DNA of 36,613 nt from CAYNYF01 sp964401385 (GCA_964401385.1 CAYNYF010000040.1:1-36613); one strand, 5' to 3'; positions 16,359-24,547 are shown, counted from the first letter of the stretch. Numbers and translations are program-made. Notes: generated by a model from the sequence alone, not told the origin.

Positions 16359-17530
16359 GATACATGGCAAGGACATCCCGCAGGCGGCGCCCCGGGGCCG
16401 GAGCTTTGCCGGGGTTCACCCTGGTCGAGGCGGTCGTCTCCATCGTCATCGTGGGCGTCATGCTGGTGGCGGGCCTGACCACGGTGGGGGCCAGCCGGCG
16501 CGGGCAATACCTGATCGCCACCCGCAGCCGGGGCCAACTGCTCGCCCAGGAGTTGATGAGCGAGATCCTTACCCAGCGCTATGAGGAGCCTGACGATGCG
16601 CCTTTGTTCGGCCTGGAGGCCGGCGAGTTGCAGGTCATCCGGACCGACTGGGACGACGTGGACGATTATCTCGACTGGGTTTCTTCCCCACCAAGGGATA
16701 GGGATGGCGGCGCCATCCCCTACCTGGACGACTGGACCCGAAGTGTCGCCGTTGAGCGCGTAAATCCCGCCAACCTGATGGAAACATCGGGCGTGGAGAC
16801 GGGGGTCAAGAGGATCACGGTGACGGTACAGTGCGGGGAAAAGGTGGTCGCCTCCATGACGGCGATCCGGACGGCGGGCTGGCCGGCCGATGAAGATAAG
16901 CTGAAGGTGCTCTTCGTCGTCACCGATTCGACCGGCCCCACGGACCAGGAGCTGGCGCGGCAGGCGCTCATGCAGTCGTGGGGCTTCCAGGTAACGATGA
17001 TCAACGCCTCTGCACCTCAGAGCGAAATGGACGCCGCCGGGGCCGACGCCCACGCAGCCTACGTTTCCGAAGAGATCAACGGCGATGACCTGGGCACCAA
17101 GCTCCGGGATGCCTTGATCGGGGTCGTGAACGAAGAGGTGGACCTCCACGACGATTTCGGCTTCTGGAACGACCCCTGGTGGTTCAAGAACACCACCGCG
17201 ATGGAGGTCGTGGACAACACGCATTACATCAGCTCGCCCTTCGCCCTGGGCGATGTCACCATATTCTCCGCGCCGGAGTGGATGACCACCACGTGGGATA
17301 CCGGCGATACCGGCGCTCAGGTACTGGCGGAGAGGATGAACAGCACCCGCCCCGTATTGATTGTGCTGGAAACCGGGGCTGCGCTATATGATGGCGGCAC
17401 CGCGGCCGGTCGCCGGGTGCAACTCCCTTGGGGGGTCGATTCCTTCGACATCGGAAGCCTGAACGAGAACGGAAGAACGATCATGAAGCGGGCCATCGAG
17501 TGGGCCGCCAGCCGGGAGCAGCCTCCGTGA
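16355..17530 (+). CDS. Minor pseudopilin (GspI-like) fused to a GATase-like domain
   Basis: 391 residues. The prepilin site is G20/FTLVE with Glu25, and the helix runs to about 40. A short GspI-like pilin part extends to about 172. From about 183 to the end lies a separate alpha/beta domain (KVLFVVTDSTGPTDQELARQAL, AAYVSEEING, TRPVLIVLETGAAL, GRTIMKRAIEWA). It resembles the GATase1/flavodoxin-like domain of unknown function found in some large planctomycete surface proteins. No Cys sits in a nucleophile-elbow context, so amidotransferase activity is not expected; a structural or binding role is more likely. GTG at 16355 overlaps the previous stop by 4 bases; ATG at 16364 is the alternative. 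Confidence 0.8.
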   Translation: MRYMARTSRRRRPGAGALPGFTLVEAVVSIVIVGVMLVAGLTTVGASRRGQYLIATRSRGQLLAQELMSEILTQRYEEPDDAPLFGLEAGELQVIRTDWDDVDDYLDWVSSPPRDRDGGAIPYLDDWTRSVAVERVNPANLMETSGVETGVKRITVTVQCGEKVVASMTAIRTAGWPADEDKLKVLFVVTDSTGPTDQELARQALMQSWGFQVTMINASAPQSEMDAAGADAHAAYVSEEINGDDLGTKLRDALIGVVNEEVDLHDDFGFWNDPWWFKNTTAMEVVDNTHYISSPFALGDVTIFSAPEWMTTTWDTGDTGAQVLAERMNSTRPVLIVLETGAALYDGGTAAGRRVQLPWGVDSFDIGSLNENGRTIMKRAIEWAASREQPP

Positions 17531-18051
17531 TGAAAGCTTTCGCAACCCGTGGGGCGTTCGATGGTCTCTCCGGCGGACCCAACGTGGAGAGCAGTTTCGT
17601 GACCGCCCAGCGTGAAAGACGTCGCCGCGGGTCGGTGTACATCGCCGTGTTGGGGGCTGCTGTCATCGTGACGATCATCGGCCTGTCGGCCCTGCTGGCC
17701 GGGCGGCTTCAACACCGCCGGACACGCGAGACCAGCGACCTGGCGGAGGCCCGCTTCCACGCCCTGTCGGCAATCGACTGGGGGCTGTTGGTGGTCAAGC
17801 AGAAACCCGCCACCTGGCGGACCAAGTTTGACGCGTGGGCAGGGGGCTCGCTGATGACCCAGGCCCTCGGGGCGGGCAGCTTCGATCTGGAGGCGACCGA
17901 CCCGGTTGACGGCGACCTGACCGATAACAGCACCGACCCGGTGGTGCTGACCGGGATCGGCTTCAAGGGCCAGGCGCGGTACAAGCTCCAGGTCCGGCTG
18001 GAATCGAACGGCTCGGTAACGCCCGGCACTTTCAGGCAGGTGGTGGACTAA
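17527..18051 (+). CDS. Minor pseudopilin-like protein (GspK/PilX type)
   Basis: 174 residues. A long N-terminal leader precedes RRRRGSVYIAVLGAAVIVTIIG, then LAEARFHALSAIDWGL, which matches the tail of the N-terminal helix of GspK/PilX proteins (A-x-x-A-x-x-A-I/G near residue 80). As in GspK there is no Glu at mature position 5. It is much shorter than true GspK (about 300), so it may be a reduced tip pseudopilin. GTG at 17527 overlaps the previous stop by 4 bases; ATG at 17530 is also possible. It is the last gene of the operon. Confidence 0.7.
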   Translation: MMKAFATRGAFDGLSGGPNVESSFVTAQRERRRRGSVYIAVLGAAVIVTIIGLSALLAGRLQHRRTRETSDLAEARFHALSAIDWGLLVVKQKPATWRTKFDAWAGGSLMTQALGAGSFDLEATDPVDGDLTDNSTDPVVLTGIGFKGQARYKLQVRLESNGSVTPGTFRQVVD

Positions 18052-18287
18052 TGACCGGGGTGGCCGGCGGCGGGCTTGGCTAGGCCTGGCCGCCTCCCGG
18101 GCCCAGCGGCACCGCGCTGCCCGGGGAACATATTGGGCTTCGTAATAATGGACAGGCCTTCTCACGCCGATAAGAGAGCAACGGCGGACCCGGCGACAGC
18201 CTCGCCCATCCCCGGCGATGCGTCGTAATAGGTTTCACCAACGAAAGTTGCGAACTTGGTCTGCTTCGAAACGGCCCGGAGAGCAGG

Positions 18288-18725
18288 ATGGACTCGCAGG
18301 ACGATTCAAGCCCCAAGCCCAGAGCCCGCGTGCTGGTGGCGGACGACAACGAACTGTGCCGCAGCATCGTGGTCAGCATCGTGGAAGAGATGGGCTGTCG
18401 GGTGGATGCGGTCAGTAACGGGGCGGCGGCCGTGGCGGCGGCCATGACAGTCCAGTACGACCTGATCTTCCTGGACGGCATCATGCCAGGGATGAACGGG
18501 ATCGAAGCCGCCCGGGTCATCCGCCGCATCCCCGGGCAGAAGGGGCGCGTCCCCATCGTCGGCATCACCGGCAACCCGATGCAGATCCCCAAGGCCGATT
18601 GGGTCCAGGCGGGGGTGAACGAATACATCCAGAAGCCCATCGGCAGGGAAGCCTATAAGCAGGTGGTTGCTCGATGGGCGCTCCGTCGGCCTGCGCCATC
18701 CTCTCGCCCCGAACCCTCGCGATAG
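18288..18725 (+). CDS. Single-domain response regulator (receiver only)
   Basis: 145 residues forming one REC domain with all key residues: acidic pair Asp19/Asp20, phospho-acceptor Asp63 (FLDGIMPGMNG), Thr94 (GITGN) and Lys116 (QKPIG). There is no output domain; the last 20 residues are Pro/Ser/Arg-rich. A GGAG-like sequence lies upstream of the ATG. It sits 236 bases after the pilus/secretion operon, whose first gene is a histidine kinase without an adjacent regulator, so the two may be partners. Such lone receivers act by binding target proteins, as CheY does. That pairing is inference. Confidence 0.88.
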   Translation: MDSQDDSSPKPRARVLVADDNELCRSIVVSIVEEMGCRVDAVSNGAAAVAAAMTVQYDLIFLDGIMPGMNGIEAARVIRRIPGQKGRVPIVGITGNPMQIPKADWVQAGVNEYIQKPIGREAYKQVVARWALRRPAPSSRPEPSR

Positions 18726-18858
18726 TTGCGAAACTGTCGGCCGGCCCCTCCCCCCACCGCATCCTTCAAGCGGCCTGGTGGAACGCGCCTCGGCGAGCCG
18801 TTCCAAGCGAGTTTTCCGCCCTCGACTGAAGCGGGCCTGCCCGGCCGCGTGCGCCCAT

Positions 18859-19182
18859 CTACTCATCAGCCCTTACGGACTTGGCCGCCAGGTCCACCGG
18901 CTGCCCGTCGATCCAGACGGCCGACGGGCGCGTGCGGGCATCGATCAGGCCGGGGGTGAGGGTCCTGCCCTTGGCGTCGGTCTTCTCGGCTTTGGCGGGC
19001 ACGGCGACGTTCCGGCCCAGGGCCGCGATCTTCCCGTCCCTTACCAGGACGGTTCCGCGCTCGATCCTCGGCCGGGCGACCGGCTCCACGGTTACATTGA
19101 CGATGGCGAACGTGTCGGCCTCCGCAAAGCTGGATGCTGATGTTCGCCGATCAGTGTACGGCCGGCCCGGGCGGATGTCCAA
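18859..19182 (-). pseudogene. Amidohydrolase remnant with its catalytic middle deleted
   Basis: 107 codons. The N-terminal half reads like an imidazolonepropionase-type amidohydrolase: AIVNVTVEPV, then GTVLVRDGKIAALG, then GRTLTPGLIDA, where the metal-binding H-x-H should follow. Instead the frame passes directly into RPSAVWIDGQPVDL, which resembles the C-terminal strand of the same family. About 280-350 residues, including the metal ligands, appear to have been lost in frame. The product could be a folded beta-sandwich remnant but cannot be an enzyme. It lies 53 bases downstream of the DUF2330 gene on the same strand. I have not proved that both ends come from one gene. Confidence 0.65.
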
Positions 19183-19235
19183 GCGAGGTCAATGCCTCTT
19201 CGCCGCTCCGTTTGGCCACGGCGGCTCGAAGCCGC

Positions 19236-20474
19236 TCACAGCATCGTGAGGACTGCGCAGCCGGTGAAGACGGACGCAACGCCCGTCACACGAGCCCAGC
19301 CGGGCTGCCTCATCAGCCGGCTTCCCATGCACACTGCAGCCAGCGCCGCTACCGCCACGGCCAGAGAGCCTGGTATCCCGTCAGCTTCCCCCTCGGCAGA
19401 AAGATACAGCCTGTTGCGGACGTTCGCGCCCGGCACGGCCACGAGGACGACGTCGCGATCCATGGCCTCCGGGCGCATCACGGCCCGCAGACGGGTGAGA
19501 GTGTGCCTGTCCTGCAGACTTTGCGACAGCTTCGGCGCCGATGGGCCCTCGATCTCGCCGTTGAACGCGTCAGGCCCGTGCACCCGGTAGTTGCGGTCCA
19601 CGAACTCCGCCACGAACAGGCGCCCGTCGGCCAATTCAGTGGCTCCAGAGAACAGTTTCTCGTAATTGGTCCCGCTGGGCGAGCGGGCGTCCCGGCGCAG
19701 TTCCCGGCCGGAGTCGGTCAGCTCCTGAATCGTCGTGTTCTCCCAGTTATTGCAGGCGTAGCGAGTCTTGCCCATCACGTACAGGACGATCTCGTTCGTC
19801 ACGTCCGCCGACAACCGGGAGATGACCAGCGGATACACCAGCCTGGTATCCTCGTAGGTATAGACGATGGGGTGAGGGGCCAGCGTCGGCTTGTTGGACA
19901 CTTCCGGGCGGACGCGCATGGCCAGCCAGTGCCAACCGTCCTTCACGTAGCGTTCGAAGAGCCGCTCCGCCCCGCTCGGCACGCGGTACTTGTGCTGGTT
20001 GAGCCACTGGGTAAGCTCGTCGGCCGCAGTGGCCGAGAGAACCACGTACTGGAAGATGCCCGCCGTGCCGGCCGCTTCCACGACAACCGCCTCCGGCGCG
20101 GCGGCGGTCCCCCTCACAGAAGCACCGCCGCAGTGGCAGCCCCAGCCGCCCTTCCCGGAAAACCGATAGAACCGCGGCGCGCAATCCTCCTCCAGAAGCT
20201 GGAAGATCCTGTCGTCGCACTGTTCCACCGCGGAAGGCTTGGACGGCACCGGCACCACCCAGGCCAGTTCCTCCGGGCCGCTGCGGAAATGCACCCGAAG
20301 CACCACTTGAACGGTCTTCCCGTCGGTCGCCAGAAGGGCCTGCTGCTTGGGCGAGGCGACCATCTTGGTCGACCGCCCTACTTCTTTCGGCGCCATGAAC
20401 CCGTCGGCCAGGCCCACACCGGCGCAGAGCAGTAGGGCCGGCAACCCCGGCCAATAGAAGCCAATTCGTCTCAT
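19236..20474 (-). CDS. DUF2330 domain protein, secreted or membrane-anchored
   Basis: 412 residues. A signal peptide (about 1-24) is followed by ADGFMAP and the DUF2330 hallmarks: QQALLATDGKTVQVVLRVHF, then ELAWVVPVPSKPSAVEQCD. A Cys/Gly motif (GWGCHCGG) lies near residue 110. A C-terminal membrane segment (about 367-385) is followed by a second hydrophobic stretch at the end. The function of DUF2330 is unknown. It starts 31 bases after the lipoprotein gene stop and is very probably in the same operon. Confidence 0.85.
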   Translation of the reverse strand: MRRIGFYWPGLPALLLCAGVGLADGFMAPKEVGRSTKMVASPKQQALLATDGKTVQVVLRVHFRSGPEELAWVVPVPSKPSAVEQCDDRIFQLLEEDCAPRFYRFSGKGGWGCHCGGASVRGTAAAPEAVVVEAAGTAGIFQYVVLSATAADELTQWLNQHKYRVPSGAERLFERYVKDGWHWLAMRVRPEVSNKPTLAPHPIVYTYEDTRLVYPLVISRLSADVTNEIVLYVMGKTRYACNNWENTTIQELTDSGRELRRDARSPSGTNYEKLFSGATELADGRLFVAEFVDRNYRVHGPDAFNGEIEGPSAPKLSQSLQDRHTLTRLRAVMRPEAMDRDVVLVAVPGANVRNRLYLSAEGEADGIPGSLAVAVAALAAVCMGSRLMRQPGWARVTGVASVFTGCAVLTML

Positions 20475-20505
20475 GACAGTTCCCCTGTTTCGCCAGCGGG
20501 CGATT

Positions 20506-21267
20506 CTAGCCGGCCGTCTGGCTGGCGGCCAGGGCCGTCTCCACCACGTTGGCGAGCAGCCTCTTGCAGCCGGTTTGCAGGTCGGCCAGGGCCTCGCCCG
20601 GCACCTGTCGGGCGAGCTTGTCCTTGCTGATCTGCGTCATCGCGGCCGGGCAGATGCGCTTGTGATGGCTGTCGCCGGTGGCGGTGCCGAGGATGGCGCC
20701 GGTGCGGCAGTCCAGCAGCAGCGCCTGCATGACGGTCCTCTGCTCGATGACGTTGCCCGGCACCAGCCACAGGCCCACGAACGTCCAGTACAGCGCGGCC
20801 GCGTCGTTCAAGTTGTCCACCTTGCTGTCGCCCTGGAGGTAGACCAGCAGCAGCTCGCAGTTCATCCGGGCGGCGGCCTTGCGCAGATTGTGGATGTTGA
20901 GGCTCTCCTGGCCCAGCGCCAGGTGGGAGACCGGGTGCACGCCGCGGATAAGGCTCTGGCCGTCGAAGCATTTCTCCCAGGCCTCCAGTTCCTCGGCGTC
21001 GATCGTCGCCAGGTGCGGCTGATAACCGGAGCAGCGGCTTTCCAGGCGGGCGATGGCGACGGCCGTCGGCAGCTTGGCCTGGATGTCGGCGTCCAGCAGC
21101 GTGGCGATGTCCCCGTCGGTCAGGGCCTTTTCCAGCCGGCCGGCCTGCTTGGGATCGTTGATCAGGCCGGCGCTTCCCAACCCGGCAATCGGGGCCAGCG
21201 CATAGTGGCTCGCGCAGCCGCCGAGCATCCACGCGGCCGCGAGCAGGGCACACATCAACACTCTCAT
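20506..21267 (-). CDS. Lipoprotein of unknown function
   Basis: 253 residues. A signal peptide ends in the lipobox LGGC (Cys18), so it is lipid-anchored in the envelope. The body has no motif I recognise; it is mixed alpha/beta with CELLLVYLQGDSKVDN and ALLLDCRTGAILGTATGD, which recall lipoproteins that report a per-call state value. AGGAG lies 7 bases before the start. It is first in a minus-strand pair with the DUF2330 gene and is divergent from the ECF sigma gene (174 bases apart), which may indicate a shared envelope-stress context. Confidence 0.8.
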   Translation of the reverse strand: MRVLMCALLAAAWMLGGCASHYALAPIAGLGSAGLINDPKQAGRLEKALTDGDIATLLDADIQAKLPTAVAIARLESRCSGYQPHLATIDAEELEAWEKCFDGQSLIRGVHPVSHLALGQESLNIHNLRKAAARMNCELLLVYLQGDSKVDNLNDAAALYWTFVGLWLVPGNVIEQRTVMQALLLDCRTGAILGTATGDSHHKRICPAAMTQISKDKLARQVPGEALADLQTGCKRLLANVVETALAASQTAG

Positions 21268-21441
21268 TGCGTTCTCCTTTCAGTTGCGTACGCTGTCGTG
21301 TTGTCCGGGCGCCTCTCCGCGCGCTCGAACTTGCTTCACGAGGCTATATCCTCCCGGCGGCGGGCCTGCGCACGAAAAGCCCAATCCTGCCCGGTCGGGT
21401 TAGTTACGATTGACGCCGGCGGGCCCCTTCGGTGAGAATTC

Positions 21442-22023
21442 ATGCTCACCCAGCAAGAGAGAGCGACCGTGGGGATCGAAACGTCGGAACTCGTTCGGCG
21501 CTGCCTGGCCGGCGACCAGGCGGCGTATGAGGCGCTGTACTTCGCCCACGCCGGGCGCGTGGCGGCGTACTTCCTCCGCAGCGGGTTCTCCGGCCCCGAC
21601 GCCGAGGACCTGACGCAGGAGACCTTCGCCCGTGCGTTTCGCTCGCTGGCGACGTTCGATCCCGCCCGCGGGGCGTTCCCGGTCTGGCTGGCGGCCATCG
21701 CCCGCAACGTCGCCCGCAGGCATTGGGCCGGGCGGCAGGAGCCGGAGCACTTCGACCCCGAGCTGGCCGAGGGGGCCCTCGCCCCGCCCGGAAACCCCGG
21801 CCGGGGGGCTGAGGACCGTGAGGAAATAGACGCCGTCCGCGCCTGCGTCGACGCCCTGCCGGCGGACTTGTCCACGATCGTCCGTCTGCGGTACGTCGAC
21901 GGGCGGACCACGCGCGGCATTGCCGCGGCGACGGGCCTGGCCGAGGCCACGGTTCGATCCCGACTCAGCGAAGCCCAAGACTTGCTGGCCGACTGCCTTG
22001 GCGCAAAAGGAATCATGGAATAG
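21442..22023 (+). CDS. ECF-type RNA polymerase sigma factor
   Basis: 193 residues. Region 2 contains LVRRCLAGDQAAYEALY and DAEDLTQETFARAFRSL; region 4 contains LPADLSTIVRLRYVDGRTTRGIAAATGLAEATVRSRL, a helix-turn-helix that reads -35 elements. There is no region 1 or 3, as expected for the ECF group. The ATG at 21442 has only a weak GTGAG upstream; a GTG at 21469 with GAGAGAG upstream is a fair alternative. A membrane protein gene follows after 52 bases, the usual place for an anti-sigma factor. Confidence 0.92.
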   Translation: MLTQQERATVGIETSELVRRCLAGDQAAYEALYFAHAGRVAAYFLRSGFSGPDAEDLTQETFARAFRSLATFDPARGAFPVWLAAIARNVARRHWAGRQEPEHFDPELAEGALAPPGNPGRGAEDREEIDAVRACVDALPADLSTIVRLRYVDGRTTRGIAAATGLAEATVRSRLSEAQDLLADCLGAKGIME

Positions 22024-22075
22024 TGCCGGTTCAGGTGCGCGGCCGGGCGAAAAGCGGGTACAGGAATATGGCGAC

Positions 22076-23131
22076 ATGAACGCACAACGGCCCAGTTCAA
22101 AGCAGCCGCTGGAGGCTATGCTTCGCAGGTGGGGCCTGGAGGAGGCGGCCGCCCGCGCCGAGGTTGGCAGCGCCCCCCTGCCCCGCCCGGGCGGGCGACG
22201 GTTGGTCTTGCTGCGATGGGCGCCGCTGGCCGCGGCCGCGGGCCTTCTCGTGGCGGCGGGCCTGTTCTATTGGCACGCGGAGACACGGCGGGGCAAGGCG
22301 GCCGACGGAAACGCCCGGCTCAGCGGCGCGGTCGCCGCGGCGACGGCGCGGCAAAAGAAGGACCTGGCCGCGATGCGGGCCGCCCTCGAGCGCATCCGCA
22401 GCCAACTGACGGCGGCCGAGGCGAGGCTGGCGAAGCTGCCCACCGACCGGGACGCGATGATGGCGCGACTGGCCCGGCTTCAGGAAGACTTCAGCGCCCA
22501 AGAGCAAGAGCTGGCCGCGGCAAAGCGCCGGCAAGCGGAGTTACAGGCGGCTGCGGCAGCGAAGGACGCCGAGTTGAGGAAGATGAAAACCGCCCTCGGC
22601 CAACTGCAAAAGGTTCAGCACGACCTGGCCGAGGCCCGCCGGCAGATCCAGCAGCACCGAACCGAACTGAGCGACCTCCAAGGGAAGCTGACCGGCGTTA
22701 CGACTGAGGCCGCCCGCCTGAACGAGCGGCTCCGGTCGGCGGTGGCGGTAAGGGAAAAGCTCACCGGCGAGCTGGCGGCGATGAACGCCTGGCAGGACGT
22801 GATGCTGCGGACCTCTCAGCAGGAGTACCTGGCGGCGCGGCAGGTGATCGCCCGGCGGAGCCGGCTGCTTCAGCGGTGCGGGCAGCTCCGCCCGCTCGTG
22901 CGGGGCGAGGCCGCCGGCCCGCTGTTCGACAGGCTGGAGGTGCTGCTGACGCGGCTGGACATGCTGGACGCCTCCGACGCCGATGCGATACAGTCGTTCC
23001 AGTCGCTGCTGCGGCAGAGCGAGCTGTCCAAGCGGATCGGCGAGGCGCTGGCCTCGGCGGAAGAGCCGGAGATTCTGGCCTGGCTGACGGAGGCGCGGCT
23101 GGTGCTGACGGGAGTTGGCCATGCCGGGTAG
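22076..23131 (+). CDS. Single-pass membrane coiled-coil protein, candidate anti-sigma factor
   Basis: 351 residues. A cytoplasmic N-terminus of about 45 residues (LEAMLRRWGLEEAAARAEVG) is followed by one membrane segment at about 46-63, then a long heptad-like coiled coil (about 80-245) and a helical end. The cytoplasmic tail lacks the H-x3-C-x2-C zinc motif of ZAS anti-sigma factors, so this role rests on position behind the sigma gene and on topology. AGGA lies 10 bases upstream of the start. Its end overlaps the next gene by 11 bases. Confidence 0.75.
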   Translation: MNAQRPSSKQPLEAMLRRWGLEEAAARAEVGSAPLPRPGGRRLVLLRWAPLAAAAGLLVAAGLFYWHAETRRGKAADGNARLSGAVAAATARQKKDLAAMRAALERIRSQLTAAEARLAKLPTDRDAMMARLARLQEDFSAQEQELAAAKRRQAELQAAAAAKDAELRKMKTALGQLQKVQHDLAEARRQIQQHRTELSDLQGKLTGVTTEAARLNERLRSAVAVREKLTGELAAMNAWQDVMLRTSQQEYLAARQVIARRSRLLQRCGQLRPLVRGEAAGPLFDRLEVLLTRLDMLDASDADAIQSFQSLLRQSELSKRIGEALASAEEPEILAWLTEARLVLTGVGHAG

Positions 23132-23519
23132 GACCATCGCGTTGATCCTGATCGCCTGTGCGGCCGCGATGGCCGGCTGCAGCGCGGTCGGCCTCTACGA
23201 GCCCAGGCCGCCACAGCAGCAGGCGACCGCCCAGCGGCTGGCGGCGGAGTTCGACGCTGCCGTTGCTCTCGTGGCCGACCTGGAATACGAGAAGGCAACT
23301 GCGGAGTTCGCCAGACTGCTCAGGCCGCTGGAGGACGCCGGCGACGCGACGCGAACGGCTGAGACGCTGTTCTGGCTGGGCTACTGCTGCGAGAAGCGCG
23401 GCCGGCGGGACGACGCCGGGGCGTTCTACGACCGCGTCATAAACGAGCATCCGCAAGCGCCGGCCGCCCGCCAGGCCGCCGCCCGGCTTGCACGCCTGCG
23501 CCCCCCGCCCGGGGGCTGA
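23121..23519 (+). CDS. Small TPR-like lipoprotein
   Basis: 132 residues. The signal peptide ends in the lipobox MAGC. The body is two to three helical hairpins with a TPR pattern (AETLFWLGYCCEKRGRRDDAGAFYDRVINEHPQAPAARQAAARLARL), as in YbgF/BamD-like envelope proteins. GGAG lies 6 bases before the ATG at 23121, which overlaps the previous gene by 11 bases. It is the third gene of the ECF sigma operon. It could bind the coiled-coil protein in the envelope and relay a signal, which is inference. A GC-rich hairpin (23500-23516) lies just before the stop. Confidence 0.82.
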   Translation: MPGRTIALILIACAAAMAGCSAVGLYEPRPPQQQATAQRLAAEFDAAVALVADLEYEKATAEFARLLRPLEDAGDATRTAETLFWLGYCCEKRGRRDDAGAFYDRVINEHPQAPAARQAAARLARLRPPPGG

Positions 23520-23554
23520 CGGCGACGGCTGAGCCGCCTCGCGCCGCCCGCCCG

Positions 23555-24547
23555 TCAGTGCAGGCGCTTGCGGCGGGCCGCCAGCAGAACGCAGCAGCCG
23601 GCCGCGAGCAGCCCCATCGTCGCCGGCTCCGGCACCATCCCCGCCGGGAGCACTTGCCCGGCCGAGACCCCCGAGCTCGCCGCCAGCGTGAACAGACCTC
23701 CCAACCCCAGCAGCAGGTGCCCCATGCGCGACGGGTGGATCGTGTCCCAGAAGAGGTACTCGTCGACGTTGGGCACGACCTGGCCGCTGCCTTCGTCGTA
23801 GGCCGGGTCGGTGACGTTGGTCAGCCCGTACGCCCCCGGGTCGGCGAGGAGCTGATCGAAGAAGCCGTGCACGTCGTAGCGGTAGATGGTCAGATCCGGA
23901 CAGGCGACTTCCACCCAGTTGAGGACGGCGTCGAGATTCTGGTTGTACTGGGTGGTCCGCTGATCCATGAGCGCCTCCTCGGCCGTGCCGAGGTATCTGG
24001 GCGTCTGGCCCAGCGGCGGGAGATTCGCCACCAGCGCGTGCTCGGCCCCGTACGCATTCAGGATGAGCAGGTCCACGGCCATGTAGACGGCCGGCGCCCA
24101 GGGATCATCCTGGCCGTTGAAGAAGTCGTTGCCGCCGCCCCAGAGCACGAACAGCGTGTCGGGCGCGGGCGCGCCCTGGTGGTCCGCGGCGTAGAGGACG
24201 GTCTGGGTGGTCATTCCCCACTGGCCCAGAAAGGAGGGAATGGCCGGGCTGTACCAGCCGGTCTCCGCCCCGCCGAAGGCGTAGTTCGACCCGCCCTTCC
24301 GCGACGGCTGGCCGGCGTCCAGCCCGAGCCATCCGCCCATCCACTCGACCCAGACGGGGCCATTGGTGAACCGGCCGGGCCAGTACGGCGGGAAGGGGTA
24401 GAGGTTTAGGGCCAGATCGGACACGTTCCCCACGTCCGAGAGGCTGTCGCCGAAGACGGCCATGTCCGTGAAGACCGGCGCCGCCAGAAGCACCGAACCC
24501 GGCACCAGCAGCGCCACAGACACGATCGCAACGCGCGTGAACGTCAT
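23555..24547 (-). CDS. GDSL esterase/lipase with PEP-CTERM sorting tail
   Basis: 330 residues. A signal peptide is followed by block I FGDSLSD (nucleophile Ser35), block III GGGND (137-141, oxyanion Asn140) and block V DTIHPSRMGH (Asp268, His271), so the catalytic set is complete. The C-terminus is a PEP-CTERM signal: VPEP (305-308), a hydrophobic helix and a basic end RRKRLH. Such proteins are exported and processed at the envelope by exosortase, which is not in this window. GGAGG lies 6 bases before the start at 24547. Likely an extracellular ester hydrolase (lipid, or acylated polysaccharide); substrate unknown. Confidence 0.92.
   Translation of the reverse strand: MTFTRVAIVSVALLVPGSVLLAAPVFTDMAVFGDSLSDVGNVSDLALNLYPFPPYWPGRFTNGPVWVEWMGGWLGLDAGQPSRKGGSNYAFGGAETGWYSPAIPSFLGQWGMTTQTVLYAADHQGAPAPDTLFVLWGGGNDFFNGQDDPWAPAVYMAVDLLILNAYGAEHALVANLPPLGQTPRYLGTAEEALMDQRTTQYNQNLDAVLNWVEVACPDLTIYRYDVHGFFDQLLADPGAYGLTNVTDPAYDEGSGQVVPNVDEYLFWDTIHPSRMGHLLLGLGGLFTLAASSGVSAGQVLPAGMVPEPATMGLLAAGCCVLLAARRKRLH

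Noticed and set aside
16535..17530. Active glutamine amidotransferase in the fused pseudopilin
   Set aside because: No Cys lies in a nucleophile-elbow setting within the C-terminal domain; only the fold is suggested.
18052..18287. Promoter for the receiver gene around 18143 (TAATAA)
   Set aside because: No -35 element lies at a 16-18 base distance.
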